This document shows positions 1 through 13,035 of a stretch of 64,000 nucleotides of DNA, piece by piece. This stretch comes from Ziziphus jujuba. Lineage: Eukaryota; Streptophyta; Magnoliopsida; Rosales; Rhamnaceae. The stretch is from the NCBI RefSeq assembly GCF_031755915.1, contig NC_083390.1:16585001-16649000 (forward strand). Reading direction: 5' to 3'. The stretch's first letter is position 1. The number at the start of each line of letters is the position of its first letter. A program made the position numbers and the translations under genes. Below the pieces are notes generated by a model. That model searched no databases. It had not been told where the DNA came from and was given only the letters and a program-made list of their open reading frames with translations.

Positions 1-2824
1 ATATATTTGGCTTAAGTGAACAGTGTGTGCCATGTGTCACAATTTCAGCCAATCCCATGAGTGAACAGTGTCACCCACGGGTGGCTTTTATTCCAGCTAA
101 AACGCGTGAACAGGGAAGGAGAGAGAAAGAGGGGAGGAGAGAGAGAGAGCTAGAGAGAGAAATCGACCGGCCACCGCCACTTAGCCATTTTCCGGCCACC
201 CTTTCCTTACATGTGCCACCCCACCTTGAATCCCACCTGAAAACCGGCCGGCCAGCCAAAAATCACGGCCAACTGACCACCGATGCGCCCAGATCGAGAC
301 TTTTTCCGGCGGCGTCGTCGATTCCTTCAAACCCAGATTTCTCCCTATTCGGGCCTCCGTTTGCCTCACCGCCGGTCCCGTTGAGTTACCCATCACCAGA
401 TCTACCTTCCCACCAAAAATCACGGCCAGTGGCCACCGGACGCGCCGCCGACGGTGACGGGTTCCCGTGACCACGGCAGCTCACCGGGAAATTGACTTTC
501 CGGCGAGTTTCCAGCTGCACCGCCCATCCTTTCCCACTAATTCTGACCTTTTGAACCCAAATTCGGTGTCCATTTTCCTCAATTCTTAACGGAATGTGAG
601 AATCAAGGGTCTAAAATCTGAGAGCTTTCCGACGAGATTCCGGTCACCTCGGGTCCGATCTCCGGGAAGTAAAACCAGATTCGTAATCTTCGTTACACAA
701 GCTTCGATTCGGTATATTACTCATCAATTTTAGTTGTCGTTTGTGTTCGCTCCCCGGGTACCCATTTGGGAGTTACCCGATTAAAATATTAAAATAATTA
801 GTTTTGTGTATTGTGGATATTTTAGGTGCACGTGTGGGTAGTGGAGTTGATCCTGCAGAAGATCTTGATTGATACACGTGCTTGAGGTGAGTGACCCATC
901 TTCAAAGCTATTTTGGGTTGATAAATTTCATATATTTTATGTTGAATATGTGTTTGGAATTTATATTCATGTATTAATTATTTATAAATTATATTTGAGG
1001 ATTTTGATGCCACAATTGAATAAAATTATAGTATATTTGTGCATTAAAATATAAATTGATTTTGGTAAATTATGGAAATTTTATTTTATGAAATTGTGGA
1101 TTTAAATTTATTTAAATTGTGGCTGCAATAAATTTTGGAATTATCTATGTGTAATAAAAATGTATTTATCCATCGATGAATTGTGAGATCCAATTATATT
1201 TGAATTTTGAGGAATTGAAGTAATATTTATTTTTAATTATTGTTACATTCATGGATAGATTTGAAATTGATGGAAAGTATGCGATGGATTTGTGACAATG
1301 AATTATAAAGGAATTTACGGGTTTAATTGAATGGAATAAATTCGGTGGAATTTTTTTTTGGGATTTGAAACTATATGGATTTTAGAATTTTTATGATGCA
1401 CCACACACGTACCGGTGTTCTATATATGTAGATATGATTAGTGTGCACATAGGTATGATTAGCGCTCAGGTGGGTGTGAGTAGCGCACAGGTGATTTATG
1501 GGTTGTCCTGTGGTTGCCATCGGACCGAGGGTCGGCAAGTTGATATCGGTCGTAGCCACCCCCTGCCATGGCCAGGACGTCTGTTTGCATCACCGCGGTG
1601 GGACACCACGCGACCATATGTCAGTTTCTCTCTTTAACCTCCTGTCTGGCGGTACCTCGAGACGTTGGGTACCGTTGGCGCCACTGGTATATAGTGTGTG
1701 CATCAAATGATTTTTACTATCTGATTTTTAATAAGATGTATTTAATAGTGTTTCATTAATTATTGAATTTAAAGGTTACGCAAATTTTATAAAATGCTTT
1801 TACGAAATTATTATCCAAATTGTTTTGGTATTTTGAAATCCATTCTAATATATTATATTTTCCTCCATTTTATTATATTCTTAACATTTATATCAAATGG
1901 GTGTTTTATTTTAATTAAATTATTCCTTTATTTAATTGTCCAATTAATTGAATTATTCTAATTATTTGATTATTTTCCTGAATTGTTTAAATATGATCAT
2001 CATGATATCTTTGTATTATTTGTTGATGATATGTTATTATTCTTTTAGGATTGTTACACAAGTCATTTTCATTTCTATTATTATTCTCATTCAAATTTTG
2101 AATTCTTAATTTGTTGTGTTGTATTTGTAAATTATTTGGTTAATTATTTTTCTGAATCATGGGCATAAAATATCGGATTTTGTGAAAACGTTTTAAAAAG
2201 GGAACATTTCCAACTAAGTGACCGTAAGGGTTTTGAGAGAAAAATAATTTTCAACCATTATTACTAAACCATTTATGTATTTATTTATTTAATAATTATT
2301 TATTCATTTGCTTATTACTAAATTACTTGATTATTAGTAGTTAGTAAACTGGGTCGCTCACTGAGATGATTAGCATCTTATGTTTTCAAATTTCGTTCCC
2401 TTAGACTCAGGTGATAGACATTGTTCAATCAGGACGAGCTCGACAGTTTGATTGTTCCTGGAACTTCGAGAGGTCTTCTTTCCTTCGTTTCTTACTGTGT
2501 AATTTTCTTTCTACTTTGTTGTATAATTTTCATACTTAATTGTATCTTATGATGCTCTGTATACCGTAGGATATATTTCCTTAATTATTGTAATGATTCC
2601 CTGTTATTATTTTGAAGTGTTGAAATTTGTGGTAATATTTTGTAGTAAAGTGGGAGGAATAAAGCGGTGCATTTAGGAGTGTGTTTTCAGTGCAGGAAAA
2701 ATTGTAGTAAGTCCAACCCTTAGGGGAGGTTCTGCCGGATTTTCCATTGGAGGGTCCGGTAGGGTTTCCCTGGGATCAGGGCTTGTCTAGGATTCTGATG
2801 AAGGATCTTGAACGGGTCCTGACA
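1..2824 (-). mobile_element. Long LTR, family A (copy A4), cut by the window start
   Basis: The right end reads GGGTCCTGACA at 2814-2824 and is the reverse complement of the start of the + strand family A copies at 25459 and 29582. Shared blocks follow in the same order: a GC-rich (GA)n and TCCGGC-rich stretch near 110-680, a segment near 720-860 carrying a GGTGAGTGACCC motif near 885, a disrupted ORF-like region near 1400-1700, and the terminal block at 2700-2824. The other end lies outside the window, so neither the TSD nor solo status can be tested. The putative right TSD would be aaatg at 2825-2829. No coding domain is present; short ORFs inside it are not genes. Confidence 0.8.
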
Positions 2825-2829
2825 AAATG

Positions 2830-4110
2830 TGTAACTTTAAGATCAATAAAAATACAAGTGTCAGCAATGAGAATTGATATCATACCTATAACCACACCAG
2901 GTATGGTTAGAGCCTCCTACTGCATCATAGGAAAGAACCTAGCTCTGGCTAGTTGTCTCCCTGATGACCTCTGCTTAAACCTCTTGATGTTGCCAGTGCT
3001 AAACTATAAGAAGAATTATCATAAACCTATCTTGCTTTAGCACCTTTACTAGCTAGCACCATTAGCTTACTATTGTGAGTAGCTAAAACTAGTCTACTGA
3101 TATGGATAACTGGACCTAAAGCTCTTATACCACCTTTAAACTGAAAAATGATACTTCCTCTTAAAATGACCATGATATTCATAGTGAAACACCCTCACCA
3201 CTCTGGCATACCTATACATAAAATCTACCATAAATGCTATAAAAAGTATAGGTGGCCCACTAGGTCAGCTTTCTTAATATTGTCCAGGATGGTGAATATC
3301 ACTACCATTGCTAACAAATTGTTGATTCGTACCATAACTATGAGTACCCCTATAAATTTTGCTACCACCGGTACTATGTTTGCATCATCTAAATCCATCT
3401 CTGCTAGACATCCCAGAGCTAAAATTGCCTTTCTTGGACAATCATTAACTTGGAGAGCCCGAAGATGTAACCATCAAAGGCCATTGTTGAGACCTATTCA
3501 TCTCCATCTATGCCTCAAACTGTAATGCTGCCTTCTTTAGAGTTTGATAGATAGGATGGTGAGCTCCTAAGATGGCTGTAGCAATGTGCTCACTCAATCA
3601 ATTCAAGAACCTCTTCTTCTTCATGGTATCATCATGAATCATGAAAAGGATAAATTATGATAGCTATCTAAACTCTTAGTCAACTTTTAGACTACCTGTA
3701 GACTGAAGGATAGAACTCTACATCAAAGGCATCCTTGAACTGCTCCAGATGTGATCTCATATTGTTTGCTCACCCTTTAAAAGAAAACCAATGATCTTAA
3801 CCTTGTCCTCATCGAGATACTGCATGCTCTTCTCCAAATCTTCTCAACCAAAACTAACAAAACAATTGTTGCTAATGGATCAGTGTTGCCCTTAAATGTT
3901 ATCACACCCAATACCTTAGCCTGTTTCATTGTGGGGCTCGAAGGATTAGTACGCATACCCTTAGCTATAGCCTCAGCCAATCGCTCTATATGCTTAACCC
4001 CTTAGGTGAGCTCACCCACACCTTCCACTAGCTTCGGCTGATGTTTAGGTCTACCACATCTGTAATGGGTCTTCGAATCTAGATGTAAAAGACAAATTCA
4101 ACCCAATATG
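2830..4110 (-). pseudogene. Decayed Ty3/gypsy-type gag remnant
   Basis: Read on the minus strand, 3980 down to about 3480 gives a broken reading with retrotransposon gag features: a GVITFKGNTDPLAT stretch, then a DEDKVKIIGFLLKGEQ-like stretch, then segments resembling the helical capsid part. Frames shift and stops interrupt throughout. A cysteine-bearing segment near 3430 (CPRKAILALGC-like) could be a zinc-knuckle remnant. No protease, RT or integrase follows, because the family A LTR begins at 2824. It is a relic. Whether it belonged to the adjacent LTR element is not shown. Confidence 0.55.
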
Positions 4111-4224
4111 ATATTCAACCTAATCAAATAAAGGAGTGAGACAATGTCTAGGAAGTAGAAACAATGTCAAAATGCTATGATGCATATAAAAGTGTGGGTC
4201 CACAGCAATCAAGAAAATCTAATG

Positions 4225-4900
4225 CACTGATACTAATTTAACAAGACTGCTCAAAAGATCTTTTTCGGACATATAAGAGCATCCTGACTAGGGAAACTGC
4301 ACTGAATTGGTACCGAAAGTTCAATGGGACCACCTTGCAAATTAAATATAATCTAATAGTAAAATAAAGAAACATAAACATTTTTTAATAGAATTTCTGT
4401 AAATCATAGTCGTACCCATCAAGGGTTCCAACATAAGACCTAATAAAAAGAAAAATTGAAATAAAAACATATATATTAGGTTAATTCACAAGAGTATATT
4501 AAAGGAAGTAACTGAGTCTAAAAAGAAATAAAATAGCATAAATAGTAGTCTCAAAAGAGTGTTGAAAAATAGCAGTACATCAGCAGTGGAGATGTAATGA
4601 AGATGAAGATGTGAGAACACAGAATATATGAAGGTAATGATGAATGGTGCCCAGATGTAATATGTACCAACTGTTACTAAAGCATAGAGAAACAATTTAA
4701 AAATACAAAAATTATGAGACGAGCTTAGTTAGTAAATGTGTAAAATATTATGATGATAAATATTATTCTTAAAAATCCTTTCTTTCAAGATCTCACTTTC
4801 AATCTTTGAAAGTTCTCCTGTTTTGATAAATGGATTTTCATAAAATACATAATTATCCCAAAAATATAACAATTTTATAAACCATATTTGAGTGAAATTT
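4225..4900 (+). mobile_element. Diverged fragment of a family B-like long LTR
   Basis: Blocks align in order with the family B LTR at 13036-15911. They include tcaatgggaccacctt near 4320 (B has tccaatggaacttcacctt) and a segment near 4770-4890 with ttctttcaagatctcactttc followed by a gaaag...tttgataaatgg...aaaatacat pattern, matching B at 13540-13620. Neither end is intact and no TSD was found. Similarity is judged by eye, so the extent is approximate. Confidence 0.45.
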
Positions 4901-6466
4901 AATGATATAATTAGAAGTCTTGCTATTTACACAGTAGGAATTTCTACTCGCATTGCATTTTTGTATAAAATTACAAATATCTCCTTTTTATTTATTTTTG
5001 TTTTTGAATTCCTAACTTTTGTAAGCTTTCTTACTGTACTGGCACGGCATCTATTGATGTAGCAGAAGGGGTAGTGGCTTTTGACGGCGGCTATTTTTGG
5101 GTTAGTTTGCTCTTTCAAAAATTTCAATGTGGTTTGATTTGTTCAATTATAAATGAAGGAAGCCTTTTGGTTATTCAATCCGAATTTTGATTTTTATTGC
5201 ATTATCGGAATTTGCTTGTACTAAAGACAAAGATGTCAGCCAACATAAAACCCAAAAAATCAAATTTAAATTTTTAGTAATTTGAATAAATTTGCAATGA
5301 GAAAAGGAATATCAGTCGTGTAAATAGCAACATTTTACAATTGGGTTTCTAAGCCCATGAAGGCATTTAGCACTGGATGCAATCTTTTTTTTTCTTTTTT
5401 TTCTTTAGATATTAGAGTGGGAGATTAAGTATATTGTCTAAAAAAATAATGATTTTGTTATTGGCTTGTCCGAGCAATGACATTCATGAATTTTTACGTT
5501 TTTCTTTTCCCCAAAGCCTCATAGACCAAATGGTTGCATGAAAAGGCTATAATGTGCTCTTGGTTACAAACTCTTCTCCCAAAATTATATTTTCCCCAAA
5601 ACAAATTTTAAATAACAGCTTTCAAAACTATACTAACCTGATGAGTATTATTATATTTAAGATAATTATGATATTGATAAAAATAAAATAAAATAGAAAC
5701 TACTAAAATTATAAATCTATTACATATTTACGATGTAATAATTGTTTTCTTTGTTTTGCTTGTTTTGTTTGATGTTTATACTAGGTTATAGTTTGTTTTA
5801 GAAGCTCACTGTATTATGGAAGGGACCTCATATAACGTTGTCTTCAAAGTGAAGGCAGTATGTCTATTTTAGTTCACTTATTAGTCGTCTCAAAGAGAAT
5901 AGCCATTTAGAAAGTGAATTTCCGACCACATTGCTTGATGTAACGCAACCCTTGAAAACAGAAGACGAAAATGAAAAATTGATTCACATTCTCCAAATTC
6001 TATATTTATATATATGGTGGAAGCAATTATGATATAGAATTTTCCATTCAGAGGTGGCTTATATATTGGAGGAGTCTCAAGAAAATTAAAATTGTTGCAT
6101 ATAATTACGGACTAATGGTGAGAAACAGAGCAATATTTTGAAGTTCTTCAAGAAACTTCTTTGATATTATATTTATCTTTAAAGTAATTAAATATCTTAA
6201 AGCCTAACTTGTAAAAGAAAACAGAAATAACTAATAAATAATAAAGAAGGGGAATTTCTTTTCAACAGAGGATTGTACCCATTTTTGTAAAGAAGGCTAC
6301 TAGTTGAACTAAAATGAACTTTAGGATCGAAAAAATATATGAAACGTCAAAGTGTTAACATACAGGGACTATAATACAATGAGACATGCTTTGTTTAGAT
6401 GGATAGTAACCGAAATAATTTTCATTATTGCCAGATAAGATACCTTTTTTTTAGGTAAAAATAGTA

Positions 6467-6499
<33 letters not shown>

Positions 6500-7400
6500 G
6501 AAGAAGGTAATTAAAATAGTTATTTTCGTGTTTAAAGAAAGACTGGTAGTAAAACCAGCTGTTTTTTCAGACAATAATACCTCAGCTTTAATTTCCACAC
6601 TTTAATTTAATATAAAAAATTAGAATATATTTGTATATTATTATCATACCATTTTTGTCAACATTTATTGTTATATGAGGGTATTCTTTCATTAAAAGCC
6701 TTTACAAAGTTTCCTATTTCATTAATTGTCCAAAAATCAGGTATATAAATGAAGGATATAGACACTTTGGAAACGAATTGAAGGCATAGAAAAAGACCCA
6801 ACATCGTTAATAACATAACACATCCAAAATTCTACCTAAAATACCAAATAATTTGTTAATTTAAATAAATTTGTTCTTTCTGTAATTCTTTTTCCCTCTC
6901 TAACTATATCCATGATCAATTTTGGCCCAGGGCAGGAAAAAAACATTTTGTTTTTCAGAAAAAAAAAGGAATAATAAATAAATAAAGCATGTCCTCTAGC
7001 TTAATATTATCATCCACAAATTTTCTGCTCAGCCCTTTCAACCATTTACAATAAATTACATTTTTTTTTTTTTGGGTGGAAAATTTGATTTCATGATTTT
7101 ACAAGGATTAATGCAGATAATAAATACATGAAAATTGATTATATGCCACATGTGAAGAAGTCACAACTCCCCCTGAATTAAAATGGGGTATGATAACAAT
7201 TTCACTTAATTTTTTCCAATTCACCAAACAGATCCCTTATTTATTATTATTATTATTATTTTGTTTCAACTTCAAATAATCAATGGTATTATTTAATTAT
7301 TTTCGCAAATATAAAGCTCTATATATATTACTAACTTGTGGGTCCAAACTAATTTTTATTATGTATTCAGAGATCAAAATCGTGCATTTACTCTGTTCTT
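4900..7400. other. Intergenic AT-rich DNA upstream of gene 1
   Basis: No reading frame resembles a known protein. Short ORFs here, such as 4927-5127 on the minus strand, have no recognisable motif. An (ATT)n microsatellite lies near 6468-6500, and there are several T or A runs. No transposon ends were recognised. Confidence 0.6.
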
Positions 7401-7580
7401 GTCACATGCAATTGGCTTTTCAACTTTTTCAATCTGCTTTTTTATTTCTGTCTAATTTTAATATTAATTGTTAAGGTATATATATATATATACACTCTAA
7501 ATGCATCAATGTTGACATAAAGAAGTTGAAGGTTGAGCGGGACCTATCATCATATATATAATACCATCACGTCCACATTC
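7401..7580 (+). promoter_or_regulatory. Upstream block conserved among array genes
   Basis: Two short blocks about 0.8-1.0 kb upstream of gene 1 recur upstream of genes 2 (20887-21030) and 3 (35741-35905). The first is a gtcacatgcaattggctttt core, followed by ctttcaatttg-like sequence. The second is a segment with gttgacat...gaag.ggt..a.g.ccatcat, ending near a tccac motif. Retention in order in three copies suggests either old duplication homology or regulatory constraint. The sequence alone cannot separate these. Confidence 0.4.
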
Positions 7581-8202
7581 TAAATTATTATTTGCTTAAT
7601 TAAGAAAAGAATATCAATGAGAATTATATATATATATATATATATATTTATTAAATACTTCTATTCTAGTATTCCATTGCTATGCGTAGAGAAACTTTTG
7701 GAAACTATACATTACAAAAAATGGTATAACAAGGTTATATGTAACCTAAGGTTTAATATATTTTCTATAAGCATTTTATATTCCCCTCAATGTTTCAGAT
7801 TATATTTATACATACTATAAATATATGGTAGAAATTAACTAATACTATACGCTATAATTATTAATAAAATTAAATATGGGTTTTAATCTTCCTGTTATTG
7901 AATTGTGTGTATATATATATATATGACAACCCAACTACTGTCACAATTTATTAAAAAATCAAATCAACCTCATTAATTTTTGCAAGCAAAATAAGTATTT
8001 AATTACTGTCACTGATTTATGTTTGATGGATACATGACAAATTTTATTTATTCAATGATATACGTTTTAAGTTAATCATTCCTTTTAAAAGCAACAATGC
8101 ATCTCTCTTCTAATTGCTATGCATGCTGGTGGCTTCTTGAACTCAGCTATTGATTTAAAAAAAGCTGGTTCGAAAACTACCTTCATCACCAACCTTTATA
8201 GT

Positions 8203-8215
8203 TTTATATATATCC
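8203..8215 (+). promoter_or_regulatory. Candidate TATA box of gene 1
   Basis: TTTATATATATCC lies about 190 bases before the first in-frame ATG. It is followed by a C/A-rich tract and a purine-rich leader with gaagaagaagaag. The position fits a plant TATA box with a roughly 150-base leader. This is inference from motif and spacing only. Confidence 0.4.
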
Positions 8216-8404
8216 AACCCTAGAAAAACTTTCATTCTTTTGAAGCAAAGCTCAAAACCTTGTACACATAAAAGATTCTACAGTCACAGTATTTATTTGC
8301 ATGCTGTGTTTACTTTTTTGTCTTATCGCAACCCGTTTCTGATTAAGCTGCTGTATGTAGGGAAAAAAGAAGAAGAAGAAGCTAATTTATTGAGTAGAAT
8401 AAAG

Positions 8405-8988
8405 ATGATGGAAAATGGCAAAGTGCAGTTTGGATTTGAAGAGTTAAAAGTCGGGGAAGCAAAGGGTAAGATTCAGAAAATGGAGAGTGTGAAGAATATG
8501 GGAGTAGGAGGGGTAAAAGTGGAAAAATGGAAGAGTTTGGTAATTGGATGGATTAAAACAGAGAAGCTTAAAAGCACGATAATTGCTCAGTCAAGTTTAA
8601 CCAGGTTGCAGCTTTGGACACTTGGAGCTGCCACTCTGTTGCTGCTTTGTGTTTGTTTGGTGCAACTGAGTGCTCTTAGCCAGGAAATAAAGCCAAGGCT
8701 TTTGATGTTTCAATTTTCTCATCAACATATTAATGATAATCCCTCTCTTGAAACAAGTGAGTCCCCCTTCTTCATATGTTTACTTTTCTCTGCATTTGAT
8801 CAAATATAACAAATTTCTAATCATGTCCACCTAATAATATTATGTTTGTGTCTGTGATCATAAAGTTGGATTTATTTAATTTAATTGAATTGAGCCTATT
8901 TTTGAAATTAAATCTAAAAGCTTGATTTGATAGATCTTTAATTGGTATAATAATGCCAATCTAATAAAAGATTCACTATTATAATATG

Positions 8989-9038
<50 letters not shown>

Positions 9039-12000
9039 ATTATGCTTGATTTATATATATTATATACCGAGAAAGTTTTGATATAGTAAATAGCTCAAGA
9101 AGAACTTATGGAGAGGGACACGTTATGTCAACTTCCACATAACCCAAAAAAATAATAATAATCAACTTTTAAAAAGTTAAATAAACTATTAATAATAATT
9201 ATCATTGTGTCCTAAATAAAAATAAATAATTGTCATTATTTGATTAATGTGAATTGCTACATAACACTCCCTCTCCATAAATATTTCATGAGATCTTTAT
9301 TGTAACAATCCATATATATACACATATATGTACTAAAAGTAAGAGAATTTGAATTTGAAATCATTGTAATTCAAATTTGGAATCATTCTTAAAAAAGAGA
9401 ATTTGAATTTGAAATCATTGTAATTCAAATTTGGAATCATTACTACAAAAAACAGTAATAAACTTACACTACATGAACATGTATATATGTATCTATTGAT
9501 ATATATGTACACAACCATTTAAGCTACCCGGGTGGCGTTTCTAAATTCTTATTATATCAATTTTATATCCTCTCTGAATTTATTTTATAGATTAAGAATG
9601 CATAATATATTGAAGAAGACAATTTTTTTATTTATTTATTTTTTGGGTCTCTTTTATAGTTCCTAAGTCAATCTAAGATTGAACAATGTTGAATAACAAC
9701 TTTTGCCTGGGGGGGGGGGGGGGGGGGGGTGTAATATCGCCTGATATCTATTTACTGCATTAATATGCATATTAATCAATTAAATCTAATTCTATATATA
9801 GGAGAATATGTGAACAACGGATATCTAATGGTTTCAGCCAATGGAGGATTGAATCAAATGCGAGCTGGTGTAAGTAATTATATTTTATTGGTATTATACT
9901 CTGTTTCCTATTTTCACTAATTTCCATGCATAAATATCTCCTTACTTTCGAAACCAACGTTGTAGATTTGTGACATGGTAGTCATTGCAAGATATTTGAA
10001 TCTCACACTTATCGTTCCTGAATTGGATAATACTTCCTTTTGGAATGATCGCAGGTGGGTTCAATATTGGTTCAAACTCTTATTCAATCTTCAACTACTC
10101 AAATTTAATTTAAGAACCCTTAAGAAGGATTATAATAAATATGTTTATAAGTGAGGATTACGGTACTTTGAATACTAATTAAAGATTTTTTTTTGTTCCC
10201 CACATTATAGGACTATTGATAAATTGTGACTAAATTTGAACAATTTTACTTGGCAGTCAGTTCGAGGATATATTCGATGTGGATTACTTCATCTCTTCAT
10301 TGAAAGACCAAGTCCGGATATTGAAATATCTTCCTCCTACACAGCATCGATCGTTTCTATATTCCATGCCACCACGTAGCTGGTCTAACATGTCCTTCTA
10401 TTACGACATTGTTAGTTTTCTTTTTTCTTTTTTTTCATCCGCATTATCTCTTAATATGGACACCAATTTTAAACCTAACTAACAATGTAATTAATTGAAT
10501 TTCTCTAGCTAGAATTCAATGCGTCCATAAAAATTTTGTGCCATGCCATGTCAGGTTCTCCCACGCATAAAAAAGAATCAAGTCCTCCATTTCACTAAAA
10601 CCGATACAAGGCTTGCCAACAATGGACTCCCTATAGAGGTTCAGCGACTGCGCTGCAGAGTAAATTATCAAGCTCTCAGATTCACTTCCCCTATTGAAGA
10701 ACTTGGCAAGAAGATTGTTCGGCTTTTGAGACAAAAGGGTCCTTTCCTAGTTCTTCATCTAAGATACGAAATGGACATGTTAGCATTTTCCGGTTGCACC
10801 GAAGGTTGCAACAGCAGAGAAGTTGAGCAATTAACTAGTATGAGGTATGTTAGAGAAAAATTATTGAAACTTTTTAATTATACGGGTCTAATCGAACTCA
10901 GAACTTGAATTAAACACCGAAGTTCATTGTCATCTGAATTCTCTTTGAATGTTTGAAGTTTAACTAGTTTATTTATTGAATTAATACCCTTTTTTATTTT
11001 ATTTATTTTATTAGATATGCATATCCATGGTGGAAAGAGAAGGAAATAGATTCGGTAAAGAAAAGAAAGGCTGGGGGTTGCCCTTTAACCCCAGAGGAAA
11101 CTGCACTTGCATTGAGGGCATTGGATATAGATCCAAGTATCCAAATTTATATAGCAGCTGGTGATATATATGGTGGAGAAAGAAGAATGGCATCTCTGAG
11201 ATTAGCTTTTCCACATATTGTTAGTAAATATTAATTAATTACTTGGCAATTAATACATGAAATTAATGAGTATCTTAATTAAATGATAATAGTAATTGTT
11301 GTTGACGTGTATGAATTGAAATTTCAGGTTACAAAGGAAACGTTACTAAAATTTTCGGATCTTCAGCCCTTCAAGAACCATTCAAACCAAATGGCTGCAC
11401 TGGATTATATAGTGGCATTAGAAAGTGATAATTTTGTTCCTTCTTATGGAGGAAACATGGCAAATGTAGTCGAAGGCCACAGACGGTAGGATACCTCGTT
11501 CTTATGCTATATATGTATATGTTAAATTATCACTATTTGTTAAAACTTAAACTATTTAAAAAAATAATAATAATGAGTTATAACCATAATGAATGTTTAT
11601 TTTTTTCTTTTTTGAAAATAATAAGTTTTGATGATATTTTCATGTTCTTATCTTATGTCGAAAAATATATGTCTGATAAATAATTCTATTTAAATAATGT
11701 ACATATATTATTAATAATGGAACTTTTATTGGATCCACATGTTTTATGTACATAATAGAATTAACATTGTTTAATTATAAAACCATTATATATATATATG
11801 TTAATTAATCGCAGATACTTGGGGTTCAAGACCACAATTCGTCTGGACAGAAAGCTTTTAGTGTACCTAATAGACCAATATAAGAATGGAACACTGAGCT
11901 GGGATGAATTTTCCCAAGCAGTGAAAACGGGTCATGCGGATCGAATGGGTAACCCGACCCAGAGATTGGAGATTCCTGGAAAACCTAAAGAAGAAGAGTA

Positions 12001-12067
12001 TTTCTATCGCAATCCTCAGGAATGTTTGCCACCAATCACTCGAAGAATAATTTCAAAATCATCGTAA
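8405..12067 (+). CDS. Gene 1: GT106/O-fucosyltransferase-like glycosyltransferase (RRT-type)
   Basis: Eight exons rebuild one 522-aa frame: 8405-8756, 9802-9869, 9966-10054, 10257-10410, 10555-10844, 11015-11219, 11328-11485, 11815-12067. All introns are GT-AG. The start is the first in-frame ATG; a second ATG follows at once. A short basic cytosolic N-terminus precedes one membrane segment (residues ~71-90), as expected for a Golgi type II glycosyltransferase. Conserved features are GGLNQMRAG (132-140) with a [10 protein letters not shown] block after it, [11 protein letters not shown] (from 289), [61 protein letters not shown] and a C-terminal [13 protein letters not shown]. Characterised relatives transfer rhamnose to rhamnogalacturonan I (RRT1-4 in Arabidopsis). 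The exact donor and acceptor here are inferred. Exon 4 is 15 bases shorter than in genes 2 and 3. Intron 1 holds a G21 run and a palindromic repeat. Confidence 0.9.
8993..9039. repeat. (CA)n-(TA)n microsatellite in intron 1 of gene 1
   Basis: A compound dinucleotide run, (ca)n then (ta)n, starts within intron 1. It is a simple repeat and likely polymorphic. Confidence 0.85.
9342..9441. repeat. Two 54-bp-period copies of a self-complementary unit
   Basis: The unit agagaatttgaatttgaaat...ttcaaatttggaatcatt occurs at 9342 and again at 9396, nearly identical. Each unit contains gaatttgaatt and a near-complementary aattcaaattt, so each can fold into a short hairpin. It lies in intron 1 of gene 1. 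Confidence 0.8.
9709..9729 (+). repeat. Uninterrupted G21 homopolymer
   Basis: Twenty-one consecutive G residues lie in intron 1 of gene 1, about 75 bases before exon 2. G runs of this length are rare in AT-rich plant DNA. The exact length may be affected by sequencing slippage. Confidence 0.85.
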
Positions 12068-12739
12068 TATGGATATAGGATCATGGATTACGGATCATGG
12101 ATATGGGCTAACAGCTTGTTGTTAAGATTTTGTCATCTGGGTTATCTATAAAGAAACGATGTTGCATCATTCATTCATGTTGCTTTAATTTTAATTTTCG
12201 TAAAACGATCATTCATTTTCGTAAGATTTGATTAGCATTCTTTAATTTTGCTTTTTTCATAATCAAGAAAAACAGAGAAAAACGGGGGGAAAAAAAAGAT
12301 GTTGCATCTTTCATTGTTTTTTTGTGGGTCTTCATTTTTCAGTAATTAATGTGTTAAGAAAGTTAAAAGTTAGCAATGCCTAATTCATTGCTTTTATCCA
12401 CTAGATTTTCAGATAAAATAAATAAATAAAATAAATTAGGTGGTTCCATCGATAAAAAAAAAAAAAAAAAAGTGGTTTATGGGGCAGTATTTTTCATGTG
12501 AGAGGTCTGAATTCCTGTTTGTAAACCCAATTTTGTTTTCAGCTGTCACTGATTTTCTTTCAATGAAAAAAGAAACGGATTTTACAGAGTTAGTTTATAT
12601 AAACATAATTTAAAGCGTTCAGGTAAAAATAAGAAAAAAAAAAAAAAAAGCTAAATATATTTGACCCAAATTGTCTCATGAAAGAATTAAGTGTATTTCT
12701 ATTTTTTGTTTCTTTGGTCAAAAATGGAAATATATTGAA
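12068..12739. other. 3' flank of gene 1, homologous to pseudogene flank
   Basis: This holds the gene 1 3' UTR and downstream DNA. Blocks such as gatgttgcatctttcattg, attcattgcttttatcc and catgtgagaggtctgaattc recur in order after the pseudogene, at about 33237, 33431 and 34671. That shows the pseudogene is a copy of gene 1. No other gene is visible. Confidence 0.7.
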
Positions 12740-13035
12740 CTAAAGAAGATCATTGTTTGCAAGAGCCATAAAAACCAAAGACAAACTTGGATCTAAACCA
12801 GGAAGTAAAATTTTATTTCTAGCCGCTTTTGCTAACCAATCAACTACTCCGTTACATTCTCTAGGAATACAAATCACTTTCCAAAAATCAAGTTGATGAG
12901 GTAAATCCCTGAATATCTAGAATAATAACTTTAAAAGTCCAAGAAATATTATTTCCACGGATGTTATTGCATTCACAAGCTCATTTGAATCTCCTTGCCT
13001 GAAACTGATGAAGGCATATCCTCCAACACATCGCC

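Noticed and set aside
27..474. Overlapping ORFs on both strands, 147 and 97 aa
   Set aside because: They lie in the GC-rich part of a family A LTR and are proline/arginine-rich low-complexity readings. Matching frames in other copies are not conserved.
8240..8404. Longer N-terminus for gene 1
   Set aside because: The open frame extends upstream but has no in-frame ATG before 8405, and the extra residues do not resemble the paralogs.
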